A stretch of 10,482 nt of DNA from Bacillota bacterium (GCA_017577925.1 PKQU01000055.1:1-10482); one strand, 5' to 3'. Numbered from the stretch's first letter, positions 1 to 6,214 are shown. Numbers and translations: made by a program. The notes: a model not told the origin generated them from the letters alone.

Positions 1-501
1 GCCCGGATTGGCGAGGTGGAGATCGACGCGACGGATTACTTGCCCTTTGGAAGACCGCTGTTTCTCCGCGATATGACCATCACCAACCGATCGGATGCGG
101 AAGTGCCGTTCGTGCTGACGGCGGAGGCGGTTTCCGTGCCGCCGAACGTGATCGTTGCGCGCGACGGCGACCTGACGGTGTTGGAAGGCGCGTTCGGCGT
201 GGCTGCCTTTCGATTGGAAGGGGTTGTCGGGTTCCTCGAACCGGAAGAAGAGGCCCTGGTGCGCCTGGCGCTGGCGTGGGGGCCGGACCGTGCCGCGGTG
301 CGCGAGGCGCTTGACGCGGCCGAGAGCCTCTCGCCCCAGGAGGCGCTGTGGGAATGGGGGGAGCGGCTGAAGAAGGAGGCACGTCCCGACGTACCGGAGC
401 ACGACCGGGTCCTGCAGGTCGCGACTGGGTTCCCCACCTTTCGCGCCGACTGGTTGGACGAGCCGGTTGCGCGCTGGCTGGGCCGGCTGCGTGGCCACTG
501 A
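1..501 (+). CDS. C-terminal part of an unrecognised protein (5' end outside window)
   Basis: The reading frame is open from the first base to a TGA at 499-501, so at least 166 residues of a longer protein are present. A GTG at 16 would be an internal start, but it has no ribosome-binding site in view, so the gene most likely begins upstream. The first 95 or so residues look beta-rich, with alternating hydrophobic stretches such as LFLRDMTITN and EVPFVLTAEAV. The rest looks helical and charged, with segments such as AVREALDAAESL and EWGERLKKEA. No signal peptide, membrane segment or catalytic motif is visible in this part. A beta-sandwich followed by helices is seen in accessory domains of some carbohydrate-active enzymes, but the resemblance is vague and no function is assigned. 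A strong inverted repeat overlaps the stop codon. Confidence 0.6.
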   Translation, partial: ARIGEVEIDATDYLPFGRPLFLRDMTITNRSDAEVPFVLTAEAVSVPPNVIVARDGDLTVLEGAFGVAAFRLEGVVGFLEPEEEALVRLALAWGPDRAAVREALDAAESLSPQEALWEWGERLKKEARPDVPEHDRVLQVATGFPTFRADWLDEPVARWLGRLRGH

Positions 502-512
502 AGTGGCCGCGC
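489..512 (+). other. 11-bp inverted repeat over the stop codon
   Basis: Bases 489-499 and 502-512 can form an 11-bp stem with one G-U pair, leaving only GA between the arms; in practice the top pairs would open. The TGA stop codon at 499-501 lies at its apex. No T-run follows, so it does not look like a normal intrinsic terminator. It could protect the mRNA 3' end, act as a weak terminator before the promoter at 552-579, or be chance in GC-rich DNA. Confidence 0.35.
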
Positions 513-551
513 AGGGGCGCATCCGGTTTCGTGAGTATGCAAAATCCAGAA

Positions 552-579
552 TTGATTTACACATAGGGCGTGCTAAAAT
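552..579 (+). promoter_or_regulatory. Sigma-A type promoter with extended -10, for the small peptide and putP
   Basis: A -35 element TTGATT (552-557) is followed after 16 bases by TAAAAT (574-579). A TGC directly before the -10 gives the extended -10 form. It lies in a locally AT-rich stretch and points at the 36-residue ORF and putP. Transcription should start near 586. The ATG at 578 overlaps the -10 element, so it cannot be the translation start from this promoter. Confidence 0.6.
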
Positions 580-619
580 GGTTGTCAAACAGCGCGTGTT
601 GCCGAGGAGGGTTGCCGCC

Positions 620-730
620 ATGTCCCGTCTCGCAGGGTTACCCTTGGTCACTTGGTTTTGGTTGATTTTTCCTTATTTTACATTAATTTTGCTTTCTGTT
701 TGGCATTACGTCCGGGAGGGTCGGAAATAA
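620..730 (+). CDS. 36-residue single-helix membrane peptide, likely symporter accessory subunit
   Basis: This small gene encodes 36 residues starting MSRLAGLPLV. It has a very good ribosome-binding site, GAGGAGG at 604-610, nine bases before the ATG. One hydrophobic, aromatic-rich helix (about residues 8-28: WFWLIFPYFTLILLSVW) is flanked by basic residues (R3; R32, R35, K36), which suggests a single membrane span. Its TAA ends one base before the ATG of the putP-like gene, so the two are very likely translationally coupled. Short single-helix peptides encoded just upstream of sodium:solute symporters are known, as is the MetS subunit beside MetP in the NSS family. By analogy this peptide probably assists folding, stability or activity of the symporter. 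The upstream in-frame ATG at 578 overlaps the promoter and lacks a ribosome-binding site, so it was not chosen. The role is inferred from context and shape, not from recognised homology. Confidence 0.7.
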   Translation: MSRLAGLPLVTWFWLIFPYFTLILLSVWHYVREGRK

Positions 731-731
731 G

Positions 732-2222
732 ATGGCGTTCACCCAAGCGGCGCTTTTCACATTTTCCCTCTATCTTGTCGCCATGCTGATCATCGGCTTC
801 CTCACGTTCCGGCGCAACCGGTCGTTTTCCGACTACGTGCTTGGCGGTCGGGGACTCGGAAGCTGGGTGACGGCTTTGGCGGCTCAGGCCAGCGATATGA
901 GCGGTTGGCTGCTGATGGGCTTGCCCGGATTTGTCATCGCCACCGGGTTTGGCTCCCTTTGGCTCGTCATCGGGTTGGCCGTTGGGACCTTTGTCAACTG
1001 GGTATTCATCGCCAAGCGCATTCGCCTGTACACGGAAAAATTGAACGTGCTCACCGTTCCCGACTACCTCGAAGCGCGTTTTCGTGACCGCACGCGCTTG
1101 TTGCGCCTGATCTCGGCCACCGCCATCGTGGTCTTTTTTCTCTACTACACAGCCTCCAGCATGGTCGCGGGCGGCAAGCTGATGGAACTGGCCTTTGGGG
1201 TGGACTACCGCCTCGGCGTTAACATCGGTGCTCTGGTCATCATCGTGTATACATTCTTGGGAGGGTTTCTGGCCGTTGCCTGGACGGACTTTTTCCAGGG
1301 CATGCTGATGTTTTTCGCCCTGATTGTCGTGCCGATTGCCGCTATCGGCTACCTTGGCGGGTTTGATCACCTGGTGCAATCGATCGCGGCGCTGAAGCCG
1401 GAACACCTGGTCGTCTTTTCCACGGACGACGGTATCGGGATGGCCATTGCCGGCGTCTTGTCGCTCATGGCCTGGGGACTGGCCTACCCCGGCATGCCCC
1501 ATGTCGTGACAAAGTACATGGCCATTCGCGATCCCGACCTGTTGCGCAAATCGACGGTTATCGGCATGGTGTGGGTGCTGACCACCCTGTACGCGGCCGT
1601 TTTTGTCGGGATGGCCGGTCTGGCCATCTACAAAGGCGATATCCTGGGGGACAGCCCGAAGGTGGATCCGGAAACGGTGTTCATCAAGCTGTCGTACCTG
1701 CTCTTTAATCCCTGGATCGCTGGCGTGTTGATCGCCGCAATTATGGCCGCCATCATGAGCTCCGTGAGCTCATTCTTGCTCGTTTCGGCGGGAGCCATTG
1801 CGGAAGACTTTTACAAGCTCCTGTTCCGTCCGAGCGCCTCGTCCAAGGAGCTGTTGTGGGTGGGCCGTATTGCGCTCTTGACCATTTCCGGGATTGCCTT
1901 GTACATGGCCCAGGACAAGAACTCGGTGTTCAATCTAGTGGAATACGCATGGGGCGGGCTGGGCGCGAGCCTTGGTCCGGTGATCCTCTTATCGCTCTAC
2001 TGGAAGCGCATGACGAAAGCCGGGGCCTTGACCGGCATGGTTGTGGGCATGGTAGCGTCCATTATCTTGCACCATGTGGAGGCGGTGACCGCCTATGTCT
2101 ATGAACTTCTGCCCGCTTTTGTCCTCAGCCTCCTGTCGATTGTCGGGGTTAGCCTGCTCACCCGCGCCCCTTCCGAGGAGATCCAGCGGGAGTTTGCCGA
2201 AGCGGTGCAGAACGGCCGCTGA
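732..2222 (+). CDS. putP: Sodium/proline symporter (SSS family, PutP/OpuE type)
   Basis: This is a 496-residue multi-pass inner-membrane protein, close to the 502 residues of Escherichia coli PutP. It should couple sodium entry to proline uptake, for nutrition or as a compatible solute. The SSS signature ASDMSGWLLMGLPG falls at residues 53-66 with Asp55, Ser57 and Trp59 in the same positions as in E. coli PutP. AWTDFFQG (183-190) carries the conserved Asp186. MSSVSSFLLVSAGAIAEDFY (342-361) matches the TM9 region, with Ser343/Ser344 at the sodium-ligand positions Ser340/Thr341 of PutP. The C-terminal block with KELLWVGR and EYAWGGLGASLGPV is also typical. The ATG has a GGGAGGG ribosome-binding site at 714-720 inside the preceding small gene. 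The unit ends at a strong terminator. Its loose proximity to gatC recalls opuE-gatCAB of Bacillus subtilis. Proline specificity is well supported by similarity; an osmoprotective role is inference. Confidence 0.93.
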   Translation: MAFTQAALFTFSLYLVAMLIIGFLTFRRNRSFSDYVLGGRGLGSWVTALAAQASDMSGWLLMGLPGFVIATGFGSLWLVIGLAVGTFVNWVFIAKRIRLYTEKLNVLTVPDYLEARFRDRTRLLRLISATAIVVFFLYYTASSMVAGGKLMELAFGVDYRLGVNIGALVIIVYTFLGGFLAVAWTDFFQGMLMFFALIVVPIAAIGYLGGFDHLVQSIAALKPEHLVVFSTDDGIGMAIAGVLSLMAWGLAYPGMPHVVTKYMAIRDPDLLRKSTVIGMVWVLTTLYAAVFVGMAGLAIYKGDILGDSPKVDPETVFIKLSYLLFNPWIAGVLIAAIMAAIMSSVSSFLLVSAGAIAEDFYKLLFRPSASSKELLWVGRIALLTISGIALYMAQDKNSVFNLVEYAWGGLGASLGPVILLSLYWKRMTKAGALTGMVVGMVASIILHHVEAVTAYVYELLPAFVLSLLSIVGVSLLTRAPSEEIQREFAEAVQNGR

Positions 2223-2245
2223 CCCCCTGTCCTGCGCGCGATGCC

Positions 2246-2298
2246 AAAAAGTGCGCCCGCCGGTCGAGGATCTTTCCCCAACCGGCGGGCGCTTTTTT
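2246..2298. terminator. Bidirectional intrinsic terminator between putP and ybdD
   Basis: A perfect 12-bp GC-rich stem (2253-2264 with 2281-2292, arm GCGCCCGCCGGT) encloses a 16-base loop. On the plus strand it is followed by six T (2293-2298), ending the putP transcript. On the minus strand the same stem is followed by AC and five T (complement of 2246-2250), ending the cstA-ybdD transcript. The two genes are convergent, which fits a shared terminator. Confidence 0.92.
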
Positions 2299-2357
2299 GT
2301 TCGATTTGGATCGGTCTCGTTGCGGCGGTGCCTGGGCGTTTCGCTTGGGCCCATGCG

Positions 2358-2561
2358 CTAGCAGCAGCGCGTCACGCCTCCCTTTTCGTAGCGCTGCGAA
2401 AGGTAATACCGGTAGTATTCCGCCTCCGTCATTGGCCGTCCGCCCTCGTGTTTGTGATGCTGCTCCCAGTGGGCGAGATAGCGTTCGTAGTCCGGCATGC
2501 CAAAGATGGTCTTGATGTTCTTTTGGAGGCGGCGCAGGGTGTAGCGGATGCGTTCGGTCAT
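2358..2561 (-). CDS. ybdD: YbdD/YjiX family (DUF466) small partner of CstA
   Basis: The protein has 67 residues and starts MTERIRYTLRRL. It matches the YbdD/YjiX family in length and landmarks: GMPDYERYLAH (21-31), PMTEAEYYRYY (43-53) and a C-terminal GG-x-x-R-CC ending with the paired cysteines 66-67; E. coli YbdD likewise ends in GGARCC. Family members are encoded beside CstA/BtsT carbon-starvation transporters, and YbdD is reported to be needed for CstA-mediated pyruvate uptake in E. coli. Here it follows cstA by 40 bases on the same strand with no terminator between them, so the two should be cotranscribed. The in-frame ATG further upstream (2664-2666) lies inside cstA and was rejected. 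The ribosome-binding site is an unusual AAAAGG run merging into eight G (2568-2579). Confidence 0.9.
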   Translation of the reverse strand: MTERIRYTLRRLQKNIKTIFGMPDYERYLAHWEQHHKHEGGRPMTEAEYYRYYLSQRYEKGGVTRCC

Positions 2562-2601
2562 CGTCCACCCCCCCCTTTTCGTTTTTTCGAAGCCGAGGAC
2601 G

Positions 2602-4716
2602 TCAGGCGATCGCGCCGCCCTTGGCTTCGGGGGCGACTTTGGACAAGTCACCGCGCGACTTGACATACGGGGCTTCGTGCAGTTCGGGCTTGGTCTTGCC
2701 CGTCCAGATGTTCATCCACAAGCGGATGGCGGCAAGGAGCAAGGCGATGACGATGACGATGAACACGGCGGTTACGGCCGCGTCGATGTAGTCGTTCATG
2801 AGCATCTTGTGGGCTTCCTCCACCGTCTTGGCCGGCGCCGGCAGCTGCCCGGCCGCCAGGCTCTCCTTGATCATGTTGGCGTGGGCGAGGAACCCGATTT
2901 TCGGCGAGCTGTGGAATAGCTTCTGGAAGCCGGCGGTCAGGGTCACCACCGACAGCCAGGCGAGCGGTACCAGCGTCACCCATGCGTAACGGGTCTTGCC
3001 CATCTTGATGACGATCGTCGTCCCCACCACCAGGGCGATGGCGGCGAGCATCTGGTTGGCGATGCCGAAGAGCGGCCACAGGGTGTTGATGCCGCCCAGC
3101 GGGTCGGTTACCCCCTGGTACAGGAAGTACCCCCATGCCGAGCAGATCAGGGCGCTGGCGATGAGGTTGGCCGGCAACCAGTCGGTGCGCCGCATCTTCG
3201 GCCAGATGTTACCCAGAAGGTCCTGGATCATGAAGCGGCCGATGCGCGTCCCGGCGTCGATGGTGGTGAGGATGAACACTGCCTCGAACAGGATGGCGAA
3301 GTGGTACCAGAAGGCCATCAACGTATCGCCGCCGAAGACGCGGGACAGGATGTACGCCATCCCGATGGCCAGCGTCGGGGCGCCGCCGGTTCGCGAGAGA
3401 ACCGTTTCTTCCTCAATTTGCTCCGACAGGCGCTGGAAGTCTTCCGGTGTCACGGTGAAGCCCCACGAGCTGATCGTCTCCGCCGCCTTGACCACGTCGG
3501 TGCCGATTACCGCCGCCGGGCTGTTAATGCCGAAGTAGATCCCCGGCGTCAGGAGCGTGGCGGCGATCATGGCCATGATGGCGACGAAGGACTCCATCAG
3601 CATGCCGCCGTACCCGACCAGGCGCGCATGGGATTCCTTGGCGATGAGTTTCGGCGTCGTCCCGGACGACACCAGTGAATGGAAGCCGGAGATGGCACCG
3701 CAGGCGATGGTGATGAACAGGAAGGGGAACAGGTTCCCGGCGAACACTGGGCCGGTGCCGTCGGCAAACTTGGTGATGGCCGGCATTTGAATCTCCGGCA
3801 TGACGAGGAAAATGGCCCCGGCCAGTACGAAAATTGTTCCGATTTTCAAGAAGCTCGACAGGTAGTCACGCGGCGCGAGCAAGAGCCACACCGGCAGCAC
3901 CGAAGCGACAAACCCGTAGGCGATCATCCACAGGGCGATTGCCTCACCGCTCAGCGTGAAGAGATCGGACAGCGCCGGGTGCTGCGCCACGTAGCGGCCG
4001 CCCCACAGCGCGAGGAGGAGCAGGACCAGGCCGAGCAGCGACCCTTCCAGCACTTTCCCCGGCCGCAGGTAGCGCATGTAGACGCCCATCAGGAGGGCGA
4101 TCGGAATGGTCATGGCGATGGTGAAGGTGCCCCACGGGCTGTGCGCAAGGGCCTTGACCACCACGAGGGCGAGGACCGCGATGAGGATGATCATGATGGA
4201 CAAAATGCCGATCATGGCGAGGACGCCGACAAACGGTCCGATCTCCTCCTTGGCGATCTGGCCCAAGCTCTTTCCGTTGCGGCGCATGGAGGCGAACAGG
4301 ATGATGAAGTCCTGGACGCAGCCGCCGAGCACGGCGCCGACGATGATCCACAGCGTGCCGGGCAGGTAGCCCATTTGCGCCGCCAGAATCGGTCCGACCA
4401 GGGGACCTGCACCGGCAATGGCCGCAAAGTGGTGGCCGTAGACGACCCACTTGTTTGTCGGCACAAAGTCCTTTCCGTCGTTGATCACTTCGGCGGGTGT
4501 AGCCCGATTGTCGTCCAATTGCATGATTTTTGTGGCGATGAACCGGCTATAAAACCGGTAGGCCACCAAGTAGGTCCCGATGGCTGCGGTCAAGAGCCAC
4601 GCCGCGCTGATCGTTTCGCCGCGATGCAGCGCGATCACGGCCAGCCCCGCCGCGCCGAGGATGGCGATGACGGTCCAGATGAGGATGGACAGGATGCCCC
4701 GCTTGAAGCGCGACAC
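2602..4716 (-). CDS. cstA: Carbon starvation protein A (CstA), pyruvate/peptide transporter
   Basis: The gene encodes 704 residues (E. coli CstA has 701) with many membrane helices. Hallmarks of the CstA N-terminal domain are present: NKWVVYGHHFAAIAGAGP (88-105), GGCVQDF (131-137), RRNGKSLGQIAKEEIGP (145-161), LAPRDYLSSFLKIG (280-293) and SGFHSLVSSGTTPKL (343-357). The rest covers the C-terminal CstA helical domain. CstA and its relative BtsT import pyruvate, and peptide uptake has also been proposed; expression typically rises when preferred carbon runs out. The start chosen is GTG at 4716, because GAAAGGAGT (4724-4732) stands about eight bases before it and the length then matches the family. 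An ATG at 4812 would add 32 residues but has only AT-rich DNA before it. ybdD follows directly. A cre-like box lies in the leader, which fits catabolite control. Confidence 0.95.
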   Translation of the reverse strand: MSRFKRGILSILIWTVIAILGAAGLAVIALHRGETISAAWLLTAAIGTYLVAYRFYSRFIATKIMQLDDNRATPAEVINDGKDFVPTNKWVVYGHHFAAIAGAGPLVGPILAAQMGYLPGTLWIIVGAVLGGCVQDFIILFASMRRNGKSLGQIAKEEIGPFVGVLAMIGILSIMIILIAVLALVVVKALAHSPWGTFTIAMTIPIALLMGVYMRYLRPGKVLEGSLLGLVLLLLALWGGRYVAQHPALSDLFTLSGEAIALWMIAYGFVASVLPVWLLLAPRDYLSSFLKIGTIFVLAGAIFLVMPEIQMPAITKFADGTGPVFAGNLFPFLFITIACGAISGFHSLVSSGTTPKLIAKESHARLVGYGGMLMESFVAIMAMIAATLLTPGIYFGINSPAAVIGTDVVKAAETISSWGFTVTPEDFQRLSEQIEEETVLSRTGGAPTLAIGMAYILSRVFGGDTLMAFWYHFAILFEAVFILTTIDAGTRIGRFMIQDLLGNIWPKMRRTDWLPANLIASALICSAWGYFLYQGVTDPLGGINTLWPLFGIANQMLAAIALVVGTTIVIKMGKTRYAWVTLVPLAWLSVVTLTAGFQKLFHSSPKIGFLAHANMIKESLAAGQLPAPAKTVEEAHKMLMNDYIDAAVTAVFIVIVIALLLAAIRLWMNIWTGKTKPELHEAPYVKSRGDLSKVAPEAKGGAIA

Positions 4717-4723
4717 GATGGTC

Positions 4724-4732
4724 ACTCCTTTC
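4724..4732 (-). promoter_or_regulatory. Ribosome-binding site fixing the GTG start of cstA
   Basis: The minus strand reads GAAAGGAGT here, a near-perfect Shine-Dalgarno sequence, followed by GACCATC and the GTG start at 4716. It decides between this start and the in-frame ATG at 4812. Confidence 0.85.
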
Positions 4733-4789
4733 GTCAGGATACGTACGTCGTGGACGGGGGGCTCGTCAGGTAGGGGCGCGTCACCTCCA

Positions 4790-4803
4790 TGTAACCGCTT
4801 AAG
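4790..4803 (+). promoter_or_regulatory. cre-like box (CcpA operator) in the cstA leader
   Basis: The plus strand reads TGTAACCGCTTAAG. Against the Bacillus cre consensus TGWAANCGNTNWCA it matches all fixed positions except the last two. The site lies about 18-31 bases downstream of the predicted cstA transcription start and upstream of its GTG. CcpA bound there would block the polymerase. This is what one expects for a gene used under carbon starvation, but binding is inferred from the match alone. Confidence 0.5.
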
Positions 4804-4827
4804 GTTCATCATTTTTATTTTATTATT

Positions 4828-4856
4828 ACTATACGGGAAAACACAAAAAAACGAAA
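4828..4856 (-). promoter_or_regulatory. Probable cstA promoter
   Basis: On the minus strand a good -10, TATAGT (complement of 4828-4833), is preceded at 17 bases by a weak -35, TTTCGT (complement of 4851-4856). The area is strikingly AT-rich compared with the rest of the window. A TTGTCT at 4856-4861 is a better -35 hexamer but stands 22 bases away, which is too far. The weak -35 would fit a promoter needing an activator or an alternative start; the -10 is the more secure part. Confidence 0.45.
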
Positions 4857-4969
4857 GACAAGATTTTTTGCGTGACGCGCAGCAATGGAGGAAGCCGGAT
4901 CTCGCCGCGTGGGCATACTAAACCATGAGGGTGTGTGGTGGATGCCATGCGGAGGGTCGGTGGATACGG

Positions 4970-5917
4970 GTGACGATCGCATTGTCCTTTTTGTCCGCCT
5001 TTTTTCTTGTTTCCGTGCTGGTGCCGCCCGTTTGCCGGTTGGCCGTTGCGCTGGGGTGGGTGGACCGTCCCGCTGGACGGAAGCGACATCACGGCCCGAT
5101 TCCCTTGAGCGGTGGATGGGCGCTGTTTTTGGCGGTCGGGATTGTCGCCGTCGCGTTCGGTCCGCCGCACCTGGCCCCCGTGCTGGTGGGCGGCGGGCTT
5201 TTGCTCGTCCTTATCGGACTCCTGGACGATGGGTACAAGGCGCGGCGGCGCGAGTTGCCCCCGCTGCCCAAGCTGATCGCGCAGGTGGCGGCGGCACTCG
5301 TGCCCTTCGTAGCCGGTGTGCGCGTCTATGGCGTGCGCGATGTCGTCGACGGCGGAATGATCCTGTTTCCCCTGTGGCTGTCGCTGCTGGCAACGATGCT
5401 GTGGGTGGTGGTCCTCATCAACATCATCAATTTCCTCGACGGTGCGGATGGGTTGGCCGCCGGTGTAACGGCCATTGCCGCCGCCAGCCTGACGGTGATC
5501 GCCCTGTTGAAAGGGCAGGCCACAACGGCTGTGCTGACGGCCGCCCTGATGGGCGCTTGCCTGGCGTTCCTGCGCTTCAACCTGCCGCCGGCGACGATCT
5601 TCATGGGCGACACCGGATCGGCGTTTTTGGGGTACTATTTGGCCGTCGTGGCGCTGGACGGGACGCTGAAAACCGTTACGTTTCTCTCGCTGGTGGCCAC
5701 GCTGCTGGTTTTCGGAGTGCCGTTGTTTGACAGCGTACAGGTGATCCTGCGCCGCCTGCGGGAAGGGCGGCCCATTTACCAGGCCGACCGTTTCCATGTC
5801 CACCATCGCCTGCTGGCGTACGGCCTCACGCAGGCGCAGACGCTGGCCGTCTTGTACGGGGTGTCGGTTTTGCTGTCCGTGGTTTCCCTCCTCCTCTATT
5901 GGTGGGTGGTCGGGTAG
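4970..5917 (+). CDS. tagO: Undecaprenyl-phosphate GlcNAc-1-phosphate transferase (TagO/WecA type)
   Basis: The protein has 315 residues and about ten membrane helices, and belongs to the MraY/WecA polyprenyl-phosphate sugar-1-phosphate transferases. It should transfer GlcNAc-1-phosphate from UDP-GlcNAc to undecaprenyl phosphate on the cytoplasmic face, the first step of wall teichoic acid linkage units or other wall polymers. Motifs, in order: DRP near residue 33, DDGYKARRRELPPLPKLIAQ (86-105), NIINFLDGADGLAAG (151-165) with the catalytic acidic residues, FMGDTGS (211-217), and HVHHRL (276-281), the His motif of the TagO/WecA branch that MraY lacks. The GTG at 4970 was chosen because the protein then begins directly with its first helix and GGAGGG stands at 4951-4956; an ATG at 4925 adds 15 residues without a ribosome-binding site, and a TTG at 4982 is also possible. 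The gene is divergent from cstA, and I see no terminator after it. Which wall polymer it serves cannot be read here. Confidence 0.88.
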   Translation: MTIALSFLSAFFLVSVLVPPVCRLAVALGWVDRPAGRKRHHGPIPLSGGWALFLAVGIVAVAFGPPHLAPVLVGGGLLLVLIGLLDDGYKARRRELPPLPKLIAQVAAALVPFVAGVRVYGVRDVVDGGMILFPLWLSLLATMLWVVVLINIINFLDGADGLAAGVTAIAAASLTVIALLKGQATTAVLTAALMGACLAFLRFNLPPATIFMGDTGSAFLGYYLAVVALDGTLKTVTFLSLVATLLVFGVPLFDSVQVILRRLREGRPIYQADRFHVHHRLLAYGLTQAQTLAVLYGVSVLLSVVSLLLYWWVVG

Positions 5918-5940
5918 TCCGAAGACGTGAGAAAATTGAG

Positions 5941-5969
5941 TTGACCTATCTGATTTCAGGGAGTAAGAT
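5941..5969 (+). promoter_or_regulatory. Sigma-A type promoter of the S-box leader
   Basis: TTGACC (5941-5946) and TAAGAT (5964-5969) are separated by the ideal 17 bases. Transcription should start near 5976, about 35 bases before the riboswitch P1 helix. This is the best promoter match in the window. Confidence 0.7.
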
Positions 5970-6010
5970 AGGGATAACGCCCGATGGAAATTGCATACGA
6001 CCGGAACGCA

Positions 6011-6141
6011 TCCCCTTATCGAGAGAGGGGGAGGGACTGGCCCGATGAACCCTCGGCAACCGGCCCACATTTCCCGCGCGGTGAGCACGGTGCCAATTCC
6101 AGAAAAGGCGCGCGGCGGGCGCGCCTTTGAAGATAAGGAGA
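6011..6141 (+). promoter_or_regulatory. SAM-I (S-box) riboswitch aptamer
   Basis: The conserved S-box core is plain: CTTATCGAGAGAGG (6015-6028), GAGGGACTGGCCCGATGAA (6031-6049), GGCAACC (6055-6061) and GGTGCCAATTCCAG (6089-6102). P1 forms from CCTTATC (6014-6020) and GATAAGG (6132-6138), and can extend outward past one C-A mismatch to 6011 and 6141. P4 is a perfect 10-bp helix (6104-6113 with 6119-6128) around a GGCGG loop, much stronger and more GC-rich than that of B. subtilis yitJ. When S-adenosylmethionine is plentiful it binds and stabilises P1, which frees the downstream terminator to form; when SAM is scarce the 3' side of P1 joins an antiterminator. It therefore switches on the sulfite reductase gene when sulfur amino acids run short. 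Confidence 0.95.
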
Positions 6142-6164
6142 GAAAAGCGCGCCCTTTTCTCTTC
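6137..6164 (+). promoter_or_regulatory. S-box antiterminator helix
   Basis: GGAGAGAAAAG (6137-6147) pairs with CTTTTCTCTTC (6154-6164) as an 11-bp helix with one G-U pair around a CGCGCC loop. It uses the 3' side of P1 (6137-6141) and the left arm of the terminator (6154-6163), so it excludes both. This is the expected alternative fold of an S-box leader. Confidence 0.75.
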
Positions 6165-6195
6165 GTTCAAAGGGGAGAAGGGCGCGTTGATTTTT
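6148..6195 (+). terminator. SAM-controlled intrinsic terminator of the S-box leader
   Basis: A 16-bp stem (6148-6163 with 6171-6186, three G-U pairs) closes a CGTTCAA loop and is followed by the T-rich tract TTGATTTTT (6187-6195). It lies just before the ribosome-binding site of the reductase gene. It is the OFF state of the riboswitch and is disrupted by the antiterminator at 6137-6164. Confidence 0.85.
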
Positions 6196-6214
6196 CCGAG
6201 GAGGGTGAGGGCTC

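Noticed and set aside
502..551. Sigma-B type promoter as found for opuE in B. subtilis
   Set aside because: GTTT and GAGTAT-like pieces occur near 528-538, but without the required spacing; only the sigma-A type promoter at 552-579 is supported.
578..730. Longer start (ATG at 578) for the small membrane peptide
   Set aside because: The ATG overlaps the predicted -10 element and lacks a ribosome-binding site, while the ATG at 620 has GAGGAGG at ideal spacing.
678..1502. 274-codon open frame on the minus strand inside putP
   Set aside because: It is a shadow frame; the opposite strand carries unmistakable PutP motifs.
3679..4773. 364-codon open frame on the plus strand inside cstA
   Set aside because: It is antisense to a strongly conserved transporter; the product is Asp/Glu/His/Gln-rich with no domain pattern.
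4925..5917. ATG at 4925 as start of the TagO-like gene
   Set aside because: No ribosome-binding site precedes it, and the extra 15 residues do not fit the family N-terminus, which begins with the first membrane helix.
4829..6088. 419-codon open frame on the minus strand across the TagO-like gene
   Set aside because: It is a shadow of the GC-rich coding strand; its translation is low-complexity Gln/Arg/His-rich sequence.
6104..6128. GC-rich hairpin ending in TTT read as the riboswitch terminator
   Set aside because: By position relative to the S-box core it is P4 of the aptamer; the 3' side of P1 lies after it, and a separate hairpin with a longer T-rich tail follows at 6148-6195.
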